Shown: in pieces, positions 1 to 5,311 of the stretch
Layout of the letters: each line of letters begins with the position of its first letter
How positions within the stretch are numbered: the stretch's first letter is position 1
Assembly: GCA_025458465.1 (NCBI GenBank)
Contig: JALOSK010000295.1
Coordinates: 1 to 5,311 of the forward strand
DNA from: Sandarakinorhabdus sp.
GTDB lineage: Bacteria > Pseudomonadota > Alphaproteobacteria > Sphingomonadales > Sphingomonadaceae
Direction of reading: 5' to 3'
DNA length: 5,311 bases
Notes under the pieces: model-generated
Databases searched by the model: none
Told to the model about the DNA's origin: nothing
Seen by the model: the letters and a program-made list of their open reading frames with translations, nothing else
Made by a program: the position numbers and the translations under genes

Positions 1-781
1 CCGTTATGGCGGCGCGCTGCGCGTGCTGACCGACGAGGAAGCCGACAGCCTGGCCGCCAACCTGAATGGCGACAACAACCGGGCCAACCAGACGCTGGCA
101 CTGATGCGGCTGTTTCCGCGCGATGCCGCGCTGGCCGCCGCGCAGCAGATCGCGCCGAAAGACCCACTGGCCGCCCACATGGCGGGATTGAGCGTGCTGC
201 CCGGCAATGCCGGCCGCAAGGTGGTGACACAGGTGCGGGAAGGCCGCGAAATCCTGCGCAGCAATCCCAAGATCGTCAGCAAGCCCGATGCCGAGGAAAC
301 CCGCGCCGATGTGCTGGGCGATGCCTTGCGCCTAGTGCCGCAGCTGGCCGGCGTGATCGGCCCCACCGCCGATGCCATCTATGCCGCCCGCGTGACCGCC
401 TTTGGCGGTGGCGATGGCTTTGACAGTGCGCGTTACGCGCAGGCGGTGAATGACGCGCTGGGCGCCTATCGCGGGCTGGACGGGCAGACGCGCGGCGGCA
501 TTGGCCAGGATCGCAGCGGCGCACCCACATGGCTGCCCACCGGGATCAGCCAGAATGATTTTGATGGCGCGCTGGCCGCGCTGGATGATGCGGCGCTGGC
601 CCGCAATGCCGCCAATCAGCCGGTGGACGCGCGCGGCAAGCCAGTGCCGGCCGATGTGATCCGCAATGCCCGGCTGCTGCCCGTGGGCGATGGCCGTTAC
701 CGCGCGCTGGTGAATGGCCAGATGGTGATGGCCAAGGGCGGCGGCCCCTTCCAGCTGACCGTGCGGGCGCGCGCGCGATGA
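1..781 (+). CDS. Phage internal/virion-type protein, C-terminal part (5' end outside window)
   Basis: The reading frame is open from the first complete codon (position 2) to TGA at 779-781, giving 259 visible residues. A GTG at 23 could be called as a start, but the frame continues upstream without a stop and has coding character there (RYGGALRV), so the gene is truncated by the window. Residues 1-100 are helical and Ala/Leu-rich. Residues 140-200 hold a conserved-looking block (GGIG, then WLPTGIS, then an acidic helix). Residues 222-252 end in a compact beta-type tail (NARLLPVGDGRY, VNGQMVM, GGGPFQL). From memory, this C-terminal pattern occurs in large phage proteins of alphaproteobacteria, often behind a lytic transglycosylase-like N-terminus, but no such domain is visible here. 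No signal peptide, membrane segment or catalytic motif is seen. Its stop overlaps the next start. Coding status is secure; the virion role is inferred from neighbours and style. Confidence 0.85.
   Translation, partial: RYGGALRVLTDEEADSLAANLNGDNNRANQTLALMRLFPRDAALAAAQQIAPKDPLAAHMAGLSVLPGNAGRKVVTQVREGREILRSNPKIVSKPDAEETRADVLGDALRLVPQLAGVIGPTADAIYAARVTAFGGGDGFDSARYAQAVNDALGAYRGLDGQTRGGIGQDRSGAPTWLPTGISQNDFDGALAALDDAALARNAANQPVDARGKPVPADVIRNARLLPVGDGRYRALVNGQMVMAKGGGPFQLTVRARAR
778..781 (+). promoter_or_regulatory. ATGA stop/start overlap coupling genes 1 and 2
   Basis: ATG (778-780) of the 913-residue gene overlaps TGA (779-781) of the upstream gene. The preceding GCGCGCGCGCG tract offers no good Shine-Dalgarno, which suggests re-initiation by terminating ribosomes and fixes the start choice. 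Confidence 0.8.
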
Positions 782-3519
782 TTGACTGGTTCAGCCCTGC
801 CGCCACGGCCGATGCCCTGCCCGCCTATCGCGGGCCGGCGCCGACCATGGGCGACGCCTTTGACGCCGGCCGGCTGAATTACGATGCCGGATCGAACAGC
901 ATTGCCCGCGATGTGTATGCCGCGCAGATCGGCGCGGAAATCACCAGGGCGCTGGCGGCGCGCGGGCGCACCGGGATGGTGGCGGCCAATGGCAAGCGCA
1001 TCACCTACAAGCCGGAAAGCCTGCGGCGGGACTATATCGCGCAGCCCACCGTGCAGCCGCGCCTGCTGCAAGACATTGCGGCCGAGCGGCGCCGTGACCC
1101 TGAATTCCTGAAAGACCTGTTTCCCGAAGGCGTGAGCGAAGCCGCGCTGGAAGCCGCCATCATTGCGCGGCGCAAGCGCGATTTTGAAAGCAGCAGCGCC
1201 GTGCTGGAAAATGCCGAAGGGCTGGGCACGGCCGCCGGCTTTGTGGGCGGGCTGGCCGCCACGTTTGAAGATCCGTTGCAGCTGGTTGGCATGGGTGCCA
1301 CGGCCGCACTGCCGATCACCGCCATTGCCGGGCGCGGCGCGGCCACCGCCACCCGCGTGGCGCCGCGCCTTTTCGGCGGCAGCGCCGCCCGCGTGCGCGC
1401 CACTGCGATTGCCGCCCGCCTGGGCACGGCCGGGACAATCAATGCCGGCGTGGTGGCCGCCACGCTGCCGGTGATGGATGATCGCCTGGCCGAAATCGGC
1501 GTGGAAATGGGCGGCGCCGATATCGCCAAGATGCTGGCCATGGGCTTTGCGGCCGGCGGCATCATCGAGGGCGGCCAGATGGCCGTGGCCGCCGGTGCAC
1601 GCGCCGCCGCCCCGGCCGTGACCGGCAGCGTGCGCCGCATGGCCGCCGCGCTGCGCAACACGGGCAAGGAACGGCCGCTGACGCCCGACGAGGCCGACGC
1701 GCTGGCCGTGCTGGACGAGGCCGCAGAAGATATCCGCAGCAGCCCCTATGTGCCCACGGCCGAAGGCGATGCCGTGCACGCCGCGCGCCTGGAAGAAGCC
1801 GTGAGCGCGCTGGAAAATGATCGGCCGATTGATCCCGCGCCGTTCACGGAAACCACGGCGCCGCTGCGCAGCGAAGTGGAAACCGCTCAGTATCTCGACA
1901 TGGCGCGGGCCTATGCCGCTGATCGCGGCGCCGGGCCTTTGACGCCGGAAGCCTTTGGCGCCGCCGCAGGGCTGGCGCCCGATGATGCCCGCCAGATATT
2001 GATGACGCTGGCGGCCAAGGATCGCAGCGTGCGCATGAGCGTGCGCACCGACAAGGCGACCGGCGCGCAAGCCCAAGTGTTTCGCCGGGCGCCGCAGCGC
2101 AGCGGGCCGGTGGACCTGCTGACCTGGATTGGTGATCGCGGCGGGATCAGCACCGCCAATGCCCACAGCCTGCTGCAAACGCTGGGGCAGAAATTCATTC
2201 CCGGCAGCGGGCCGCTGTTTCGCAAGACGGGCTTTGACCTGGAAAGCCTGGGCCAAGCCCTGATCGAAGATGGCTGGGTGCCAGAGCGCCTGGCCTATGA
2301 TCCCAATGCGGCCGGCGGGATGACCGAAGCCGAAGTGCTGGCTCTGCTGGACCGGGCAGTGCGCGGCGACAAAATCTATCGCCCGGATGACCTGGCGACG
2401 GTGGCCGAGCGCGACGCGGCGGCCGGCAATGCCAGCGGCGCGCAAGCGGCCTTCATGGAAGCCGCCCGTGCCGACATGCAGCGTTATTGGCTGGAGGAAC
2501 TGCCCGAATTCGTGACCGAGGGGCAGCCGATGACCCCGGAGCAGCTGGCCGAGATTGAACCGTTCATGACACCGGAGCGCGATGCCAAGGCCGCCTACGA
2601 CGCATGGATGGAAAGCTGGACCGAGCGCAACCGGGCCGAAATCGATGCGGCCTATGAGGCAATCGACAATGCGGCGGATGTTGAGCTTCCGCCGGAATAT
2701 CGTATGGAGGGCAGCGATGGCGGAGACGGCGGAAATCCAGCGATTGCGCGCGCAGCTGGCGATGGCGCAGAAAATGGTGACGGACCCGGTGCTGTTTCAA
2801 GAAACGCGGGACAGCGCGGCGATGCAGATACGCCATCTGCAAGCCCGATTGCAGATGCTGACGCAGCCGGCGGCGCCGCCGAAGCAGCCCTAGAAGGCTT
2901 TGACGATCCCACCGGGCCGGCCATTGCCGCCCAGGTGGAAAGCCTGGTGCACGACCTGCGCGCGGAAGTGACGGGCGACCCGGTGGCGGGGCCTGGTGAG
3001 CCGCCAGTGCCAACAGGCATGATCCGCGTTTATCATGGCGGCAATGATGCGACGACCGGCGGCGGCGGCCGATGGGTAACGACATCCCGGCCAAAAGCGC
3101 AGGGATATGCAGACAAAAGCGGCGGGCAATTGTGGTTCACCGATCTGCCTGAAAATCACCCGCGCCTGACACCCGAATATCCCGAACAGGGATATCGCCA
3201 GGGCTTTACATTTGAATGGGAGTTGACCGAAGCCGAAACCTTGCGGCTGCAAACCATGGACGAAGCCCGCCCCAATCCGCTGGATTTGGGCGAGCAGGTG
3301 GACCCGGCCGCCGCCGCGCGCGCCGCGCAGGAACTGGCGCTGCAGGCCAACAGCCCCATGCGCGGGCGGGCCGAGCAGGCCGATCTTTCCGATACCGGCC
3401 TGTTTGGCCAGATTGATGCCTTTGCCATGCACGATGGCAAGGCACAGACGAAGGCCGACCTGCTGGCCGAAATCGAGGCCGACGATGCCGCCCTGAACAC
3501 GCTGCGGGGGTGCCTGTGA
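778..3519 (+). CDS. Large multidomain phage polyvalent/internal virion protein with ART-like domain
   Basis: This 913-residue protein starts at ATG 778, which overlaps the previous stop (ATGA), and ends at TGA 3517-3519. In order: an N-terminal helical region; a Gly/Ala-rich hydrophobic block at about residues 149-281 with three possible membrane-inserting stretches; an acidic helical region with short motifs such as LTPEAFGAAAGL; a module at about 447-535 (GGIS, then GPLFRK, then LIEDGW and LLDRA) of a kind recurrent in phage polyvalent proteins; a Gly/Ala/Asp-rich linker at 647-705; a short conserved-looking segment (FDDPTGPAIAAQ, SLVHDLR) at about 708-730; an ART-like domain at 748-820; and a helical tail ending RGCL. 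Modular proteins of this type, called polyvalent proteins, are thought to enter the cell with phage DNA; that role is inferred here. The linker codons have low GC3 and overlap a second ORF. No strong Shine-Dalgarno precedes 778, so translation probably depends on coupling. The gene is secure; its function is tentative. Confidence 0.9.
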   Translation: MIDWFSPAATADALPAYRGPAPTMGDAFDAGRLNYDAGSNSIARDVYAAQIGAEITRALAARGRTGMVAANGKRITYKPESLRRDYIAQPTVQPRLLQDIAAERRRDPEFLKDLFPEGVSEAALEAAIIARRKRDFESSSAVLENAEGLGTAAGFVGGLAATFEDPLQLVGMGATAALPITAIAGRGAATATRVAPRLFGGSAARVRATAIAARLGTAGTINAGVVAATLPVMDDRLAEIGVEMGGADIAKMLAMGFAAGGIIEGGQMAVAAGARAAAPAVTGSVRRMAAALRNTGKERPLTPDEADALAVLDEAAEDIRSSPYVPTAEGDAVHAARLEEAVSALENDRPIDPAPFTETTAPLRSEVETAQYLDMARAYAADRGAGPLTPEAFGAAAGLAPDDARQILMTLAAKDRSVRMSVRTDKATGAQAQVFRRAPQRSGPVDLLTWIGDRGGISTANAHSLLQTLGQKFIPGSGPLFRKTGFDLESLGQALIEDGWVPERLAYDPNAAGGMTEAEVLALLDRAVRGDKIYRPDDLATVAERDAAAGNASGAQAAFMEAARADMQRYWLEELPEFVTEGQPMTPEQLAEIEPFMTPERDAKAAYDAWMESWTERNRAEIDAAYEAIDNAADVELPPEYRMEGSDGGDGGNPAIARAAGDGAENGDGPGAVSRNAGQRGDADTPSASPIADADAAGGAAEAALEGFDDPTGPAIAAQVESLVHDLRAEVTGDPVAGPGEPPVPTGMIRVYHGGNDATTGGGGRWVTTSRPKAQGYADKSGGQLWFTDLPENHPRLTPEYPEQGYRQGFTFEWELTEAETLRLQTMDEARPNPLDLGEQVDPAAAARAAQELALQANSPMRGRAEQADLSDTGLFGQIDAFAMHDGKAQTKADLLAEIEADDAALNTLRGCL
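1222..1620 (+). other. Gly/Ala-rich hydrophobic block of the 913-residue protein
   Basis: Residues 149-281 contain three low-charge stretches: about 149-185 (including GFVGGLAATFEDP and GMGATAALPITAIAG), about 210-231 (including GTINAGVVAATLP) and about 251-281 (including AMGFAAGGIIEGG). They are separated by short charged loops. They are too Gly/Ala-rich for ordinary transmembrane helices. Blocks like this recur in phage internal proteins that are ejected and thought to line a channel through the cell envelope. Membrane insertion is an inference; the segments could equally pack as small-residue helices inside the capsid. Confidence 0.5.
2706..2711 (+). promoter_or_regulatory. Shine-Dalgarno for nested small ORF
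   Basis: GGAGGG lies 5 bases before the ATG at 2717. This is the strongest ribosome-binding-like site noticed in the window and it sits inside the coding sequence of the long gene. There it is read as part of Met-Glu-Gly, so it could be coincidental, but both its position and its strength suit internal initiation. Confidence 0.6.
2717..2893 (+). CDS. Nested small coiled-coil protein in +1 frame (overlapping gene candidate)
   Basis: This is a 58-residue ORF wholly inside the 913-residue gene, from ATG 2717 to TAG 2891-2893, with GGAGGG 5 bases upstream. The product reads as two amphipathic helices (IQRLRAQLAMAQKMV and AAMQIRHLQARLQML) joined by a TDPVLFQETRD turn, with a Pro-rich tail (PAAPPKQP). 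It has no Cys, signal peptide or membrane segment. Upstream of this ATG the same frame gives typical junk (Arg/Pro/Trp-rich); the change to a plausible protein occurs at the ATG. By hand count 48 of 58 codons end in G or C, against 25 of 59 for the long gene's frame over the same bases. Caveat: Gly/Ala/Asp codons in the long frame start with G, which inflates third-position G in this frame. I recognise no family. It may be a small virion, scaffold or partner protein, or the relic of an in-frame coiled-coil linker displaced by compensating indels. Confidence 0.55.
   Translation: MAETAEIQRLRAQLAMAQKMVTDPVLFQETRDSAAMQIRHLQARLQMLTQPAAPPKQP
3019..3237 (+). other. ADP-ribosyltransferase-like domain within the 913-residue protein
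   Basis: Residues 748-820 begin with a beta strand, IRVYHGG (His753). A Gly-rich loop leads into GRWVTTSRPKAQGYAD (Tyr777), then strand QLWFTDLP, then a HPRLTPEYP loop and a GFTFEWEL strand (Glu813 or Glu815). The order YHG, then a 'TT...A..YA' helix, then a late acidic residue resembles the H-Y-E arrangement of ART-fold domains found in phage polyvalent proteins. If active, it would transfer ADP-ribose from NAD to a host target early in infection. The motif order is seen; the fold and activity are inferred. It is short for an ART domain, so it may be a minimal or degenerate version. By hand count 44 of 75 codons across 3019-3243 end in G or C, visibly fewer than in flanking parts of the gene. 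Confidence 0.5.
3506..3519 (+). promoter_or_regulatory. GTGA overlap and G-rich ribosome-binding site for gene 3
   Basis: GTG at 3516-3518 overlaps the TGA (3517-3519) of the upstream gene. A GGGGG run at 3506-3510, five bases before the GTG, can act as a weak Shine-Dalgarno. The next in-frame ATG is far inside well-formed coding sequence, so GTG is the best start. Confidence 0.7.
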
Positions 3520-5311
3520 GCCTGGCCAGCTGCATCACCAGTTTGCGCGCCAAGGGCCAGCTGGACCCGGATCGGGCGCAATTCTACCTGGACCATTTCA
3601 ACGAGCTGCGCGCCGAATATGAAAAGACCATGGGGCGCTTTCAGGCCGAAGCCCTGGCCACGCGCGAGACGGTGGAGGCGGTGGGCCGCCAGATGAGCGA
3701 GGCGCGGCGGCAGAAGCTGCTGCAACTGCGCACGCAGGAAGGCATCGCCGCGGCCATCGCCGCGCATGTGAAGGCTGGCGGCAAGGCCGGCGATGCCGCC
3801 ATTGCCGTGTTTGACCGCGTGGAAGGAGTGGACGGCATTGCCAGCCTGGAAGGGCGCCGGCAGGCGGTGCTGGCCATGGCGCACAGCAAGATGACCAGCC
3901 TGCTGCAACGATTTTCCACCGATCTTGCGGGGCGCACCCGCAACGCCGCGCAACTGGGCAACGTGATCAGGGAAGCCTTTGGCCACGACACTGGCGACCT
4001 GGCCGCGCGCGAACTGCTGAAAGCCTGGGCCGAAACGGCCGAACTGCTGCGCCAGCGCTTCAACGCGGCCGGTGGCCACATGCCGGCCATGGCGGATTGG
4101 GGCCTGCCGCAGTTTCACGACAGCCTGAAAGTGCGGCAGGCCACCTACGAGGCGTGGCGTGATTTCATCCTGCCCCGCCTGGATTTGCGCCGGATGAAAG
4201 ACGGGATGACCGGCAAGCCGCTGACCGTGGTGCAGCTGAACAAGGCCCTGCGCGCCGCCTATGAAAGCATCCGCACCGAAGGCATGGACACGATGGTGCC
4301 CGGTTTCAGCCAGCCCCAGCGCCTGGCCAACACGCGGGCCGAAGCGCGGTTTCTGCGCTTCAAGGATGCCGATGCCTGGCTGGAATATCAGGCCCAATAT
4401 GGCACGCCCAACCCGTGGGATGCCATGATGGGCCATGTGGAAGGCATGGCGCGCGACATTGCGCAGATGGAAATCCTGGGGCCGGCGCCCACCACCACGG
4501 TGCGATGGCTGACCGACCTGCTGCAAAAGGATGCCCTGACGAGCCGCACGAGTGGGCGCATGTTCGACCAGCTGCGTGATCGGGCCTTTGGCGCAGCCAG
4601 CCAGATCGAGCGCATGTATGGCGTGTTCAACGGTGAAACCAACCGGCCAGTGAGCGGCACGCTCGCCCGCGGATTTTCCACGGTGCGCAGCCTGCAACAG
4701 GCGGCCAAGCTGGGCGCGGCCATGCTTTCGGCGATCACCGATGTGGGCTTTCAGCGGGTGACGGCGCGTTTCAACGGGCTGGAACATCGCCGCATCATCG
4801 CCGGGCAGGTGTGGCGATATGAAAACGATGCCAACACGCCCGAAGTGGCCCGCCGCCTTGCCAGCGGCGTGATCCGGCTTTCGGGCCTGGCGGCGTGGAC
4901 GCAGGCCGGCAAATGGGCCTTTGGCATGGAATTCATGGGCGCCCTAGCGCGGGCCGCCAAGATTGAGTGGAGCGCGCTTGATCCCAAGCTGCAAGCCGCC
5001 ATGGCCCGTTATGGCATCAATGCCGCCGAATGGGACGTGCTGCGCGCCACGCCGCTGTATGAGCATGCCGGCGCCAAATTCCTGCGCCCGGATGAAGTGG
5101 CCGACAGGGCGGTGCAGAACAAGCTGCTGGAAGCCATCGCCAGCGAAACCCGCCTGGCCGTGCCGGTGCCCACGCTGCGCGCCCGCGCCATCATGACCGG
5201 CGGCCTGCGCCCCGGCACATGGAGCGGCGAACTGTGGCGCAGCGTGATGCAGCTGAAAGGCTTTCCGGTATCGGTGCTGATGACGCACGGCGTGCGCGCG
5301 GTGAACCAGAA
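3516..5311 (+). CDS. Large helical phage internal virion protein, N-terminal 598 residues (3' end outside window)
   Basis: The frame is open from GTG 3516 to the window edge without a stop. Residues about 14-70 form a charged coiled-coil-like helix. Recognisable conserved-looking blocks follow: ADWGLPQFHD at 193-202, an AYESIRTEG helix near 246-255, RFLRFKDADAWLEYQ at 278-292, and NPWDAMMGHVEGMARDIA at 299-316 followed by a LGPAP turn. An Ala-rich hydrophobic helix at about 393-413 (KLGAAMLSAITDVGFQ) could contact membrane. From memory, this block order is found in long uncharacterised proteins of tailed phages, encoded next to polyvalent proteins and usually called internal or DNA-ejection proteins. 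No catalytic motif is evident; a further domain may lie beyond the edge. Codon use is uniform and matches gene 1. Coding is secure; the ejection role is inference. Confidence 0.88.
   Translation, partial: MSLASCITSLRAKGQLDPDRAQFYLDHFNELRAEYEKTMGRFQAEALATRETVEAVGRQMSEARRQKLLQLRTQEGIAAAIAAHVKAGGKAGDAAIAVFDRVEGVDGIASLEGRRQAVLAMAHSKMTSLLQRFSTDLAGRTRNAAQLGNVIREAFGHDTGDLAARELLKAWAETAELLRQRFNAAGGHMPAMADWGLPQFHDSLKVRQATYEAWRDFILPRLDLRRMKDGMTGKPLTVVQLNKALRAAYESIRTEGMDTMVPGFSQPQRLANTRAEARFLRFKDADAWLEYQAQYGTPNPWDAMMGHVEGMARDIAQMEILGPAPTTTVRWLTDLLQKDALTSRTSGRMFDQLRDRAFGAASQIERMYGVFNGETNRPVSGTLARGFSTVRSLQQAAKLGAAMLSAITDVGFQRVTARFNGLEHRRIIAGQVWRYENDANTPEVARRLASGVIRLSGLAAWTQAGKWAFGMEFMGALARAAKIEWSALDPKLQAAMARYGINAAEWDVLRATPLYEHAGAKFLRPDEVADRAVQNKLLEAIASETRLAVPVPTLRARAIMTGGLRPGTWSGELWRSVMQLKGFPVSVLMTHGVRAVNQ

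Noticed and set aside
766..781. GCGCGCGCGCG tract before the start of gene 2 as a regulatory repeat
   Set aside because: It encodes the RARAR tail of gene 1 in high-GC DNA; it is too short and compositionally expected to support a regulatory role.
1163..1474. 103-codon + strand ORF in an alternative frame
   Set aside because: Pro/Trp/Arg-rich shadow composition and, unlike the ORF at 2717, no Shine-Dalgarno; the long gene keeps good codon use across it.
1032..1667. 211-codon minus-strand ORF
   Set aside because: Ala/Pro/Ser/Arg-rich low-complexity shadow of the Gly/Ala-rich block of the long gene; no convincing start context.
697..2445. 582-codon minus-strand ORF
   Set aside because: It is codon-in-register antisense to the long + gene. 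High-GC genes rarely use TTA, CTA or TCA, so the opposite strand lacks stops. The product is His/Gly/Arg-rich with no domain-like order.
2582..2716. Upstream extension of the nested ORF to the ATG at 2582
   Set aside because: These residues are Arg/Pro/Trp-rich junk, and the long gene has normal codon use here. The credible start is ATG 2717 with its own ribosome-binding site.
2717..2893. Rz1-like nested lysis lipoprotein
   Set aside because: The nested arrangement recalls Rz/Rz1, but there is no signal peptide, lipobox or Cys, and the surrounding gene is not a spanin.
3156..4787. 543-codon minus-strand ORF
   Set aside because: It lies antisense to the end of gene 2 and most of gene 3. The + strand translation has coherent helices and recognisable blocks, whereas this one is His/Gly/Gln-rich and crosses a + strand gene junction.
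4963..5196. 77-codon + strand ORF overlapping gene 3
   Set aside because: Pro/Cys/Arg-rich alternative-frame translation over uniformly biased gene 3 codons; no supporting initiation site.

Overview
The window is high-GC DNA (roughly two thirds G+C by eye) that is coding almost from end to end on the + strand. Codon choice (GCC, GGC, CTG, GCG) and protein style suggest an alphaproteobacterial phage or prophage, most likely of a Sphingomonadales-type host. No host gene, integrase, tRNA or attachment site is visible, so free phage versus prophage cannot be decided here.

Layout: (1) positions 1-781 hold the 3' end of a virion-type protein whose start lies upstream. (2) Positions 778-3519 encode a 913-residue multidomain protein. 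It has a Gly/Ala-rich hydrophobic block, a conserved 'GGI...GPLFRK' module, a low-complexity linker, and a domain near the C-terminus resembling the ADP-ribosyltransferase (ART) fold seen in phage polyvalent proteins. (3) Positions 3516-5311 hold the first 598 residues of another long helical protein that runs off the window; its start is a GTG. The three genes are joined by 4-base stop/start overlaps (ATGA, GTGA), so they are very probably one co-transcribed, translationally coupled unit. Inference: they encode internal or ejected virion proteins that enter the host with the DNA, one of them carrying an enzyme-like effector domain.

The most unusual feature is a 58-codon ORF at 2717-2893, nested in the +1 frame inside the linker of the 913-residue gene. 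It has a canonical Shine-Dalgarno (GGAGGG, 5-base spacing), encodes a clean amphipathic helix-turn-helix peptide, and carries the high-GC3 codon pattern that the host gene's own frame loses in exactly this stretch. It is either an overlapping small gene or the relic of a compensated frameshift. Just downstream, the ART-like segment also has lower GC3 than the rest of the gene, so the linker plus ART region looks like a recently modified part of an otherwise conserved protein.

There is no non-coding stretch longer than a few bases. No promoter, terminator, RNA gene, CRISPR array or insertion sequence was found.
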